Below, piece after piece: positions 44,641 to 56,050 of a DNA stretch of 64,000 nt. The position numbers were made by a program, and so were the translations under genes. Numbering within the stretch: the first letter of the stretch is position 1; every line of letters starts with the position of its first letter. This DNA comes from Toxorhynchites rutilus septentrionalis (lineage: Eukaryota > Arthropoda > Insecta > Diptera > Culicidae). The stretch covers positions 243,047,807-243,111,806 of the forward strand of contig NC_073746.1 of the NCBI RefSeq assembly GCF_029784135.1, read 5' to 3'. Under the pieces are notes generated by a model. The model did not search any database, had not been told where the DNA came from, and saw nothing but the letters and a program-made list of their open reading frames with translations.

Positions 44641-45309
44641 TTAAAAACTTTTTTTTAGTTTATTGTTTTTTTTTAAAATATTAAAGTTACGAAATTATGA
44701 TTTTTTATAGGTTCACGCGATAGAAAGATACATACAGATTGTATACATATAAACATAGATCGGATAAGTAGAACTTGAGATATCGTGTAAACCAGTTTGA
44801 AAAACATATTTCGAGAAAAACGCGTTTGAAGTTAATTGTTATAGCCGTACTAGATAAGATATCGCATCACTAAAATGGCTATAACTTGGTAAATAATGAG
44901 ATTTTCAAAAAGTTTCTTCTATGGTATATTCCTAAATGTCTGAATTAGAGAAATATGAAGAAAAAAAATATTAAAAAGTCACAGGAGGGTTGTGTACTAG
45001 ACACGACCGCATAGTTGACGTAGGATTCCGTTAGGTTGTCTGTTGATTTTGGATATGTTTGAAGAATTTCATCGTTAAACTCTTTGATAATGTTTTGGTG
45101 GCCGTTTGGTTTGGTTGTTAGATATTGTTTGTTCACTCCACCAGTGTCTACCGCGTGATGATGATAGAAAGATGGTAAACAGTCGTTGGATGGTGCGTAT
45201 CAGATAAAAGATACCGAAGTGGTGATGAAAACCACCCTCTGTGACCCTAGACGAGATGCCTCCTATGTTATGTATGGATGAAATAAAGAAAAACAAAACT
45301 CACCAATGA

Positions 45310-46181
45310 ACAATGGTCCAGGAGATGCATTTCAGTGGAAATTAGCATTTAGAGCTCGACAGTTATTCTCTAGACAAAAACTGTCTTCGACAAAGTTGTC
45401 CATACGATAGAGCGCTCATTTTTATGTTATCAAAAACAGGGTGACCAAAATTTTGGATCGTCTTGGAGCGCTTTGACCATAGGGATTTTTGCATTCATTT
45501 TAATATTTCAAATTCTACATCAAAACTGTCTTCGTTTACCTTTTAGAGCTCATCAATTCCAATATTTTGCGATGTAGAACTTGTCAATATCTTAATCCTA
45601 CTTAAAGTTATTGATGTCTTTTACCCAAAAACTCATGATTTTAATTTCAATTTACTCAAACACAAAAAATAACATAGTGTTGAGAATCACACATCATGTA
45701 TATGCTCTTTCTAATGCCGTCAATAAACTTTGTTTATGTTTGCCCCAGAAAAAAATGACAAACAATTGAAGAGAGCGTATTTTTTGGGAAGAAATATCAA
45801 TAACTTTGAGTGAAGTTGAGATATTGACAAGTTCTGCATCCCTAAATGTTTGTATTAGTAAGCTTTAAAAGTCTTCCGAAGACAGTTTGTATGTAGAAAT
45901 TGAAATCTAAAAGTTAGAACAAAAAACAGTTTTTTTCATGGTGACCCTAAAAAAATCGAAAAGCGCTATATCGGTTATTTCAAGAGATAGAAAAAAACTT
46001 TGTTCTACAAAGATGTTTCAAATAATTGGGACTACAACATTGTCGAACTATGTTTACCTCTATCTATAAAGATAAGAAAGTTAGATTTTTTATTTTGGTC
46101 GAAGACTTTTTTTTTGTCTAGAGAATAACTTTCGAGCTCTAAATGTCAATTCCCACTTAAATACATCTCCTGGACCATTGT
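45310..46181. mobile_element. 872-bp element with ~80-bp inverted ends
   Basis: The left end ACAATGGTCCAGGAGATG and the right end CATCTCCTGGACCATTGT are inverted, and pairing continues for about 80 bp (TTTAGAGCTCGAMAGTTATT, CTCTAGACAAAAA). A second inner inverted pair occurs (GTAGAACTTGTCAATATC near 45575 against the complement near 45825). No coding sequence. Non-autonomous DNA element nested in the inner Harbinger-like copy. Confidence 0.85.
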
Positions 46182-46589
46182 GCAATGTAATATAAGATAA
46201 TTACCAATACCGTACACAATTATCAATTTTTCTCATCAGTAAAAGCATGTTACTTTAATATAGAGAAAACATATTTGAAATGAGGAAGGTAATTTTCTTT
46301 TACAACTTTTACTTTCTGAGTGTTTATTCAACCCAATGCGATTTAATTGGACTAACTGAACCTAATACTATATGTAGAGCATATGGGAAATCACTTTTTG
46401 TAATATTTCTCTACTTTTCCTGTGTGGCATTAAACTGCCAATCATATAATTACTCAACATGCATCATAATGATGTGAGAGTAACGACACACCATCCACTC
46501 ACCCCTCAACCGTCGGTTTTCCGTTCGGTTCCCAACCAGTCCACTTCGTTGCTACACATCGTTCGTGTGACAATAACCGAATGAAGTCA

Positions 46590-47230
46590 TCATTTTGCGA
46601 AGGCAGCGTTCTTGAGGTAAGTTGTGGCGGCAGTTGTCGCGCATTGGGTAACTACAGATAAATGGCCAGTTCGCACATTTCCAAATTTTCTCGCCGTATA
46701 AACTTTACTTGGATGAAAATAAACACAACAAAACAGACAGCTTAAACCAAACGACCCGTTCTCGAGCGGGAACACGATCTGGTTTTTATTTATGAAAATA
46801 GAAATAAATTGTTTCATAGATCAATTCATTTTCAACACAACTTCTACCATATACAATTTTACACTTACACTTGTGCTAAATTTTTCACAATACACGATCG
46901 GTCATGGATATTAAATTCTACGAAACAACCAACATTAAAGTTCCAAATTTAAATTTATTTGTTAGAATTAAACGTGTCACTCACCTTACTTGCTATATTA
47001 AAATGCCCCCGACTTACATATATTTGCAATGCCGATTTCCCCTGGGCACCTTGATTTTGATGTGTCTGTTAGGGAACACATCTCGGTAGAAACAAAAGTT
47101 TCCCCTCCTTTCATGTATTCACAATGTTGATTTCCCCCAGGCAGCTTGGTTTTGATGTCTCTGTTTGGGACCCGCCGCATGTGTCGTCAATTTCGACCAA
47201 TTAGAAGTGGGTATTTCCGTTAGGATAAGG
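46590..47230. repeat. diverged repeat with two ~85-bp units at 47010-47165
   Basis: TATTTGCAATGCCGATTTCCCC ends one unit start and TATTCACAATGTTGATTTCCCC begins the next; each continues with a GCACCTTGATTTTGATG-like block. The same motif occurs near 28350. No gene is recognised in 46200-47000. Confidence 0.4.
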
Positions 47231-49733
47231 GTTGAGATTTTTCAATTGTTCGATAGTTAGTTTCATGACATATATTATTTTCTTCAATATAAAAAATTGT
47301 TATTGAGTGCCGAAATCGATTGACGCGAAAAATTCATCAATCCATCATGAAATGACTGAGCAAAAAGCGTTTGAAATTGGACAGTTTTCACGAAGTGCTC
47401 GATTATCGATTTTCAATTTGTACCCCAATATGTTCCCGAAAGACGTAATCCTACGTCAAAATTGATTTTTTTTTTCAAATTTTTAGACTAGAATACCCTC
47501 TTAAAGAACGCAACATTGTGCTAATTTTAAATCCGACCGGATTCAGGAATAAGGGTTTATTTTACCGAAAAACACTTGAAGGGACTTATCTCAATCTGCG
47601 ATTCGTTTTATAAACGCGACGAAAATTCATATTTGTAGCGAATTGTAAAGGGCAAATCATTTACAAGAATGTTGAGTTAAAAAAAATCTTAGCAAGTGAA
47701 TGGAACCCCGAAGCAGGTTTTCGCTTGAAAAAAGTTATGGCTGGGTCTGGTAGGTCTGGAAGAAAATCTGTATCATGAGCTTCTACCAAGCAACTAGTTT
47801 CGATGAATTCCAACAAGTACTGTTACCAGCTGAACGTATGAAAATCAACGATCCAGAACCAGAGGATGGAATTCTCAAGTTGCATGAAGGATGCTGAAAT
47901 ATCCATTAATCTATGATCGAAAAGATGTATGCCTACAAAAATATGCTTTTGGTTTTTTCCTTAGAATCGGCATGAATTTTTCAGGCCAATATTCAGCATG
48001 ATTTATCAATTAAGGGTTGTAGGTCCACGGAATCATCTATCACGATGATACTGCAGATTTTTTGTTTTTACTAGGTTCATTATAGCCATCAGGCACTACC
48101 GAACCTGTAAAAGCGAAAGTCATTGATGTTTAGACGAGAACATTCTGTTTTCAAACAAAGTGGTTGATTTCATTGTCTGATTTTCTGAAAACTCAAGCAG
48201 CCAGCCAGCTTTAACAAAAATACTCGAGAATAAGCTCACAAAGGGTATTTTAAAATGGATATGGAGATAACGTGAATGGAATTCGGAAGAAAATAATGAG
48301 CTCTCGAACAATGTTGAAAAACATCGAAGATTTCAAGACAAATCGTTACCATTGGTAAGGCTATAATTTTTATCAATAAGCATATGGAATAGAAAATAGA
48401 AACAAATTTGAAATGAAATTTAAGCGAAAAAATAGAATTTCTTGATTTTTTCCTCAAAACCGGAGGAATGTCCACGTGGACAACAGGGGGAGGGGTATAA
48501 GAAATGTCCACGCTTGTCCACGGAGGGGGAGGGGGTGTCTAAAATCATGCTTTTTCTGTCCACGTGGTATGTGGACAGCCCCTTAGAAGCGTTCTGGATC
48601 GCTGATTTGAATACGTTCATCTGCGAGCAGTACTTGTTGGAATTCATCGACTGGTTGCTTAGGCTTGTTAGAAGCTCATTATATAGTTTTTCTTTCCAAT
48701 CTCACCAGATTCAGACCATGGGACTTTCTTCAATTGAAAATCTGCTTCGGGGTTCAATTCATTTGCCCAAGATTTTTTAGCTCAACATTGTTATATTTGA
48801 TTTGCTATTCTCTACAAATAATTAAAAAAAACTAGAACAATGTTGCAATTGAAAAAAACTAGAACAATGTTGCATTCTGTATTCTGATTTAGTTTAATCT
48901 AATCGGGTTGTGCAAATGTTGCAACCTTGGATTACATAATGCAAAAGTCAATCTTGTTCGGAGTACGAAATTCCAAATCCGATCGGAATCCGGAATATGG
49001 ATGAATATGTAATACAGACATTGTAGCATTTTTCGTATCCATGCTGACCATGATCTCGATTTCATTGTCATCGGTAGCATAACGAAGTTTCAAGACAACC
49101 CAAAATACCAGATATCAATAAAGAGAAACATAACTTCAAGAATCTCCAGAGATACGGCCCGTGCACCCACGAAAAAATTTGTTGTTCATCTTCCATGTTC
49201 GGAAAACCTAGGGAATTTTCGAAAAATAGAAACGAAGCAGTTTCGTCATCAAGAACGGAAGCTGAAAGCTGAATCGAAACCCGCATCTAAATCGTGATTT
49301 TCAATATTACAAGAACCCCAACATTCTTTGTGTCTTTGGGTATCTCCATCCTGGCGGAATTCTTGGTTTTCTATAACTAATGAGAATAAATTGAATGCTC
49401 AGTTCATGCGCGTTTTTTTTTAGAAAATACGGTTTAAGGAAAAAGTTCAACCATTGGAAAAAAATATGGCTGTTTGACCGGGCAACATTCTTAGACAACT
49501 CAATCTTCTTATTGATGAATGCAGAGTACTCGTGGTGGGCGGAAAGTTGAAAAATTCTCGTCAATACAGAGAAGAACTCATTCAATTTTGATTATAAACG
49601 TGGATGTTTTACTAAAAAAAATGCTAATGTGTCCATGTGGACATTATCTAGCACCTCTAGGTCCTCGTCGGGGAAAAGCGTAGACAATTTCGTACCCACT
49701 ACTAAGTTGTCCACGTGGTATGTGGACAGCCCC

Positions 49734-49923
49734 TCAAAATATAATACTGCGAACAAATACATTTTTTTTGTAATTTTTCAACCAATTGCGTCGAGGAGAA
49801 TAAATCGAAAAGATGTCATCGCTACTGACAAATAATCTTCCAGTTCTGCTTAAAACTTAGAATTGTGTTGAAGCAAAAGAGTCGATTTTGTTTTCTATTC
49901 CAAATATAATACCGCGAGTAAAT
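49734..49923. repeat. dispersed repeat, right half at the insertion point plus a second unit
   Basis: AAAATATAATACTGCGAAC continues the repeat broken at 40209. A second unit begins at about 49790 (GTCGAGGAGAATAAATCG) and runs through TTTTCTATTCCAAATATAAT, giving another uninterrupted copy of the insertion point. Confidence 0.7.
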
Positions 49924-50095
49924 AAATTTTGTTGTTTTTTTTTTAATTTATTAAAGTGACTTTCAACACATTTTGCTGGTTCGTCACTTTAAAACTTCCC
50001 ATTTTTGGAAGAATGTCGGCAATGAGAATTAAACTCGTGACCTTGAGCGTGAGAGGTATGGATGCTACCACTATGCCAGATCGCCTTCGTTTGGT
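49924..50095 (-). mobile_element. tRNA-headed SINE
   Basis: On the minus strand a box A-like TGGCATAGTGGTAGCA is followed by a box B-like GGTCACGAGTTTAATTCTC, a short body, and an A-rich tail at 49924-49945. It interrupts the dispersed repeat: the left part ends ...AAATAAATTTT and the right part resumes TTTGGTAATTTTT near 50090. Box B is degenerate. Confidence 0.65.
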
Positions 50096-50936
50096 AATTT
50101 TTGTTGAGAATTAGTAACAAGCAATGTATTATGTATTATGTATAGGGCAAACATAAAAAAAACGGAGAATAAATTTTGCACCAATTTTGCGTGATTGCTA
50201 TTTTTGATGAATATTTCGCCTTCACTACATACAAGGCCGCGTGCATCCCGTGAGCCACAGGATGGTCACCACTGCATTAGATCAATTGTAATCTCAATCA
50301 ATATTCGAAGTGAAACAGTGTGAAAATCAATCACAGTTACAATTCTTTTTTCTGAGTGTACCGGTATTTTCAGGTTTTTCATCCAAGACACAAACCTGTG
50401 TATTGCAAGAGAAGGCGCGTCGACTTACTACCAGATTGCGGACATCTTGAAAGATTACTGTATTTTGTAAACAAATTACATTACGATTAAAATTGGCAAA
50501 TGAACTTTATTCTGGTGCAAAAGTTTCGTCTTCATAAAGATCGTATGTTTTCAAACAAAAATACTTATACTACTTATACTTGCAACAATTCAGATTCTCT
50601 GACGCGTCGTATCAACAATCTTGCTCCCATTTGTCGAATAAATTGAAATTTTCATGAAAACAATTACTCTTTCGTTTCCATCCTTACTGATTACATACAT
50701 CGCTCACCCCACCATCTAAGTGAAGAAAATGTCTCACCTTCTATAAAATAAACACATTGGCCACAAGTTGCCCTGCCCTATGAAAATAAAAAAAAACAAA
50801 CACATTCCGAGCATGACAGTTAGCATCAAATAAACAAAAACAAATGTTTATGGGCTTTAAAATGTGACGAATGTAATCAGATTTAAAATAAATGCAACCC
50901 ATCTCGGTGTGATTCTAGGATTGGACAAGTTTTAAA
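50096..50936. other. 5' flank of the DTWD2-like gene
   Basis: A/T-rich, no gene or clear repeat. No TATA box or initiator could be assigned with confidence; the transcription start should lie within the last few hundred bases before 50937. Confidence 0.4.
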
Positions 50937-51841
50937 ATGGCCGATTCATTCGCCGAAAAAGCTGTCTGGGATGACCTATCCAATATTCCAGCCGATCCGC
51001 CTAGAATGCGAGACATCTGCCGGAAGTGCGAGTGAGTATAGTCTACTACATTTCAGTGTTGATCATTATCGAACATATCGGGTTTCTAGACGACCAGTGC
51101 CAGTATGTTGGTGTTCCGCCTTACCACCCCAACCGCTGGTCCCCAAAAGCAGAATCATATTACTTCAGCATCCGGCTGAAGAGAAACGAGCGCTTCGAAC
51201 GGCTCCCATGCTATCGGTTGGACTTGCGCCAGGGAAATGTCTCATTTATAAAGGTAACGTGATAGGTGGTTGCAACGTTTCGTTATTGTGAACACAACAT
51301 ATATTTCCCACAACCAGGCAAGAAATTCCCGAAGTTCGACTCCGAATTAGAGGCAATCCTGGCAGACGAGAAATCCCTACTACTCTATCCCAGCATCAAT
51401 TCTATTCCAATTGAGCAGTTGGATCTTTCCCAGGGCCCGTTTAACCTGGTGCTCATCGATGGTACATGGCCCCAGGCCAAAGCTATCTACACGAGCTCTT
51501 CCATCCTGCACGGTATGCGCCAGGCCAAGCTTGTCCGATCTGGCAACAGCAACTACATCATCCGAACGCAACCAACGGACGGCTGTTTGAGTACACTCGA
51601 GACAGCTGTCGAGGCGTTAAGCATTTTGGAACAGGATGATTCCTACAAAGAACAACTTCTGCGTCCACTGCATGCGCTTTGTCAGTTCCAGCTGAATAAT
51701 GGGGCCGTCACCCATCAGTCAAAGGAGTTTTTAATTAAACATAACCAATACCCGAAATTGATTGGGAAAAGGCTGAACAGGTTACTCAGGAATGCGGAGA
51801 ATCTCCAGGATCACGAAGGGGAAGCAGAAATAAAACATTGA
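50937..51841 (+). CDS. DTWD2: DTW-domain tRNA-uridine aminocarboxypropyltransferase
   Basis: A complete gene of three exons: 50937-51031, 51090-51253 and 51318-51841, joined in phases 2 and 1, giving 260 residues. Donors are GTGAGT and GTAACG, acceptors TTTCTAG and CAACCAG; introns are 58 and 64 bp. The protein starts [13 protein letters not shown] and has a Cys-rich block across the first junction (CRKCE then RPVPVCWC), [16 protein letters not shown], the hallmark [10 protein letters not shown] (D-x-T-W) and [21 protein letters not shown]. Family members use S-adenosylmethionine to add a 3-amino-3-carboxypropyl group to uridine in the tRNA D-loop; DTWD2 is the closer match over DTWD1. The length is typical. 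The ATG lies in AAAATGG. An AATAAA sits at 51829-51834, overlapping the last codons. Confidence 0.93.
51829..51834 (+). promoter_or_regulatory. poly(A) signal overlapping the DTWD2 stop region
   Basis: AATAAA lies five to ten bases before the TGA at 51839-51841. Further AATAAA copies occur at about 51969 and 51989. If the first is used, the transcript would end almost directly after the stop. Confidence 0.4.
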
Positions 51842-53274
51842 TTTTGTGTTTTTACCAGTTTTATTGATAATTACCTCTTTATATATGAGTAATTCATATA
51901 ACATAAAATAGTGAGATAAATCTGTTGCTTATATGGTATTTACATTCACTCTACGCACTCTTTGCTGTAAATAAACCTAGAATTAAAGAATAAACTTTTT
52001 CTCGCAGGAACACTCCGAACCAATAACATTCGTTTTTGATTATTGTTATATCATCTCTGATTTAAATAAGGATTTATTCGATAACAGACGTAACAATTGG
52101 TTGAATGGAATTTCATTTTCTTTTTTTCACTGCGAATTTCTTAGGGATCCATCCAATAATAAATTCAGTTAGGTGTGTGTGTGTGTGCAGTAAAACTTAT
52201 CACGAGCCGATTTAATCTAAGGTGAAATTAACAGATCTCGACCCGAAAACAAATAAAGCTTATTCTACGTGAGGCGCCGCGGCGTTCTCCTGTTCCGTCT
52301 AAATATATATGCATAAAAAGTTACAGGGTTCTCTACGAATACATTCAAAAATGTGTTGTGGTTTCGTCTTCTCTGTCTGACACTGTTTGCCAGAATTAAT
52401 CATCTAGTTGATTTTGGTTTCTCCACCCGGCTCAGATGGGATTCGTAAATAGATTTTGTTGATTTTTTTTTCATGTTCAATACTGAGTACATAGAAACTT
52501 TCTATATCTTGCCAATTTATTTTGTCCTGAACTTTGCTCGTCTGTAAGCATGTTGGACAGAACTTCATTGCTGTGTTTTATTCCTTTTCCAGAGCCCATC
52601 GAATACTAGCTGCTGCTGACCTACTAAATATCTATATTATAAAAAGCGTATTCAAAAAATAACCCTATGTCTTTGTTGTTGTTCTCGAATTGTTCCATTT
52701 GATGGAACGTTTGGTATTTTGTTTTTTTTTTTGCTTCCTAAAATTAGATGAAAAAATATTTATTCGGAAAAGGTGCCTTGCGTTTTGCACTTTCTGTAGT
52801 TGCTAGTTGGTAGTATATTCTGCTATAGAATCCGATAACGCTGTCGTTTCAATTATTATACACAGATTTCTTTCTCTTGAGACCTGTTCATTGTGGTACG
52901 AATACTCTAGGAATGTAATCCTAGAATCCAATATAAAGCTCAAATTCAGGTATGGACTAGTGCTGTTTCTATTCCAAAAAGTGTTGATTCCAAAATGAAT
53001 ACCTCCAATCTCTCTAAGAAAAACAAATCCTTCTTTAAAAATAGGGTATTAGGCGTGTCCGCGCAGAGAAATTAATGTTTTATCCCTGTTGAGTGAACTA
53101 CTGCGTCCATTGATTTGAACTATTGTGGTATGCCCAATTATTTTTTATTGCGCTTCAAGCTTGCCTACAGCTTATTGAGAAAGGCGGAGCTCAATGGTAG
53201 CTGTAGCGAGATAAGTTCCAATCAGGAATAACTTTCCTTTCCTTACGCTCTCGGCATCACAAAAGCGACAGAAT
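51842..53274. other. intergenic; short (GT)n at 52173-52187
   Basis: No gene seen. A short GTGTGTGTGTGTG microsatellite lies near 52175. The remainder is unremarkable A/T-rich sequence. Confidence 0.45.
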
Positions 53275-54500
53275 CATCTTGTACGAAACCTAAATTCCGA
53301 AGATGTGCGGACAGTGTCCTGTTATATGACCAGTGAATGTGCTGAAGTCTTTCACGTTTCACGTACGCGTATGCGAGAAGGTTATCGTAATTTCCTTGTC
53401 TGCAAGCAACCGAACAGGACGCTGAAGCAAAGTTTGGTTGCCATAAAGACGCGTTCAAAAACTGTCCAACAAGGTTTTGACGAAGTACGAAGTATACATT
53501 TGAATGGATAACGAAACGTATGTGAAGATCTATTTTGGACAGCTCCGCGATAGGAATCCTATCCGCGTTGACGGCATTGAGCTTCGTATTACGAAATGGG
53601 GGAGCAGGCATGACAATATGGGGTCCAGAAGAAATTAACACACTTTTAAAATAAAAATTATGAATGAAAATTATTTTTCCCAAATCAAATTAGTACTCTA
53701 TGTAAAATAAAATCACGTTTGTTTGCAAGTAATGAAAAAATATCATACAAAAATTGTGCCTAAAGGTAACTTAATATTATAATGGTAAATTTTGGTGGAA
53801 ATATCTAAAAACTCATAGAAAATAGTTTAAATTAGGGTCAAAACAACGTACTTCTAGTAGGTAAATAACACCAAGGAAAAATTTTAAAAATTTAAAACTG
53901 CCTTAAGGCCGACTAATCTGATAGAGAATAGTTGGCTTCATACAAACTAATGTCGTATCCAGATGCCGACACCATTCTACCGTCAACGCGAATAAGGCCA
54001 CTGCCAGAGGAGATGTTCCCAGCAAATGTAAGTTCGTTTTCGCTGATAAACTTTCCAGGAAGTTTCCGATTTGGCAAGGGATTTGCAGGACACAGCACCA
54101 AACCAAGTTACAATAAGACAATGGACTCGAAAATATATAGAGAAGAGTGCCTGCAGAAACGTCTCCTACCGTTTATTACGGCTCACAAAGGTTCGGTGAA
54201 GTTTTGGGCAGATTTGGTAAGCTACCACCACATCCGAGAGGTGCTCCAGCAATACCATGACAATTGGGGTGATTATATAATTTATTTGCCCCCGATTCCA
54301 CCCAATCCAAAAATATTAGGTAATTGTGAAGCGGAAATTCAAGAAGGGCGCCAAAGTGACTCGGGATGCTGCAGACATGAAATGATCGTGGAAAAAAATG
54401 GCCGCTGAGGTTGACCAACAGAGAATCCTAACATTGATGGAGGGTATCCGAAGAAAAGTACGAATATTCATCAAAACTCTAACGGAATATGTTTTTTAAT
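53275..54500 (+). pseudogene. decayed DD37E transposase relative
   Basis: Plus-strand fragments align in order with the DD37E transposase of 3757-4695 over most of its length: an SRTRMREGYRNF-like region with CLQATEQDAEAKFG (53395-53430), DNETYVKIYFGQLR (53508-53550; first Asp block with D to N), then EECLQKRLLPFITAHKGSVKFWADLVSYHH (54142-54235; second Asp), IPPNPKILGN (54297-54330) and a tail. The Glu block is lost and several stops and indels occur. About 400 bp near 53600-53950 do not align and may be an insertion. No termini found. Confidence 0.72.
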
Positions 54501-55559
54501 ATGTATATTTTCTGAAACAATAAATTATCTGCTTTTTGATATAAAAACATTTTTTGTACTTCTAACCAATCCCGAGATAAAACTGATTTTGTGATTCTGG
54601 GTTCTAAATGAATCAAGCGTTTTATACGATGGGTATGAATGAATTGTGGGCTCAAAACACATTGTCAGGAACCTTAATTCTTTGTTTGACCACTTCCTCA
54701 CAAAAAACTGGTAACGGAGGTAACTCATCATGCAAAAAGTTTGTGCTATTGAAAAAGTGTCGGCACAGTTGCTATATTAACAAGACACTGCTATCGCGAG
54801 CACTTCATAAACCTACCATAACCGACACAACGAAGAACAATACAAATATTCGAGCTAAGACATGCCTTCCAGACAATTTGTCTGAGGAAAACCTTCGGAG
54901 ACACATTCAGCTAAGACTGCCAAGAAACAGCAGCAATAACTCACCGAGATCATCAACCAATTCGTTACACCGTCCGCATTTAGAATCCACTAAAAAGAAG
55001 AAGGATAAGAACAGAATAGCTACAATCTTTTCCTTGAGGCACCGATGCCGTCGAATTGACAGATATTGTAGTGTGAGCATTTGAGTCCTGGATATCCTAG
55101 GAAACTGCTTGAAATCGTCGTTCTCAACACGTTGGCGACGTGCACAGAAAGTGAACGCGGATTCTCGAAGAATCAATTCTGATTCCGAAACGATAGATTC
55201 ATCACGGTAGATACCATCCTGTCAGTCGCCAAAGCAGTAAAAAAGCATTGAGGCGGAAAAAAGCGTCAAGCCCACCCCGGATCTTTAGGAGGAGGTAAAA
55301 GCGCCACGAATCAGATTATGATACGTACTGGTTCATGCTCAGCAGAGTAAGAAGAACCAATCGCCTTATGCATGACATCCTGAGACTGAGCGGAGTTTGT
55401 ACGAAGACATAGGTACGTGTATGTCCTGCCAAGAATGAGGAGCTGAGTTTCTGCTAGGAACGGAATCTCATGCAGCCCGTATGATGTGGGACCCGACATG
55501 GTCATTACGGACCGCTCTTTTCCCTTCGACCATCGGCAATTTCTCGAAACGGTCCAACA
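54501..55559. other. unassigned; open frame 54608-55084 unrecognised
   Basis: A 158-codon plus-strand frame (54608-55084) includes a Lys/Arg/Ser-rich stretch (LESTKKKKDKNR) but no domain I know. Its position between two transposon fossils suggests retroelement origin, without direct evidence. Confidence 0.35.
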
Positions 55560-56050
55560 GAAAACCAAATTGATCACATCGGCATCAACCGAAAGTGGAG
55601 AAGGAGTCTTCTTGATATCCGCAACAAGCGCATTGCCGACATTGCATCTGAACACCATCTTGATCGTGTTGAACGATGTGAGAAGATCGTCGGATGCCGA
55701 TACAACGTCCCAGGCTGAAGAATCCAGAGTTGAGAAGGACATGCTTCGTTCAACTTCAATCCCGAACCTCGAAACTTCCAACCAATGGAACTGATCAAGA
55801 ACAATGGAAGATCCTCAAGAATAGCTTTGTTACTACCGTAAATGGTAATAAGACATTTCTCACTGCCTTAGTGGAGTTTGGACGAATGCCGCTAAAAGAC
55901 CGAGCAGGTAAACTTTTGACATGGAATGTATTGTATGTGGCTCAGCAGGGGAGGCTTACTCAACTAGATAGGAAACCACTCGCCTCAAGCTAGAAGTCCT
56001 GGGAATGAGCGAAGTCCGTTGGTGGAACACTAGAGAACGCAAGACATTAC
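55560..56050 (+). pseudogene. rearranged LINE endonuclease fragments
   Basis: Plus strand, mixed frames: NQIDHIGINRKWRRSLLDIRN and KRIADIASEHHLD (55560-55670), the C-terminal end of an APE-type endonuclease, then a linker (RLKNPELRR..., 55700-55840), then LLTWNVLYVAQQGRLTQL and LKLEVLGMSEVRWW (55912-56020), the N-terminal part of such an endonuclease. The C-terminal piece comes before the N-terminal piece, so two copies or a rearranged copy are present. Confidence 0.7.

Larger units (their letters stand above)
43431..48582 (-). mobile_element. inner Harbinger-like element, inverted in the outer one
   Basis: Termini GGGGCTGTCCACATACC and its complement, with a perfect TTA duplication at 43428-43430 and 48583-48585. 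Its left end is the GACAACTT type and its right end the GACAGAAAAAGC type, the reverse of the outer element, so it lies in the opposite orientation. Its reverse complement is colinear with the outer element: 48200-47850 matches 42750-43310, and 43550-44100 matches the complement of 49600-49070. It contains a tandem duplication (about 44440-44640) and a long-TIR element (45310-46181). No intact gene is seen. Confidence 0.8.
40210..49733 (+). mobile_element. outer Harbinger-like element with nested insertions
   Basis: Inverted termini GGGGCTGTCCACATACCACG (left) and its complement (right), with subterminal runs of TGTCCACG/CGTGGACA. The flanks are TTA (40207-40209) and TCA (49734-49736), a 3-bp duplication with one change, inside a dispersed repeat whose uninterrupted copy is at 38060-38232. 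Removing the hAT (40307-41597), the LINE (41677-42700) and the inner element (43431-48582) leaves about 2 kb with two different ends: left type GACAGAAAAAGCATG, right type GACAACTT. GGG-starting TIRs and TTA-type duplications fit PIF/Harbinger; no transposase is recognised, so the superfamily is an inference. Confidence 0.75.
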
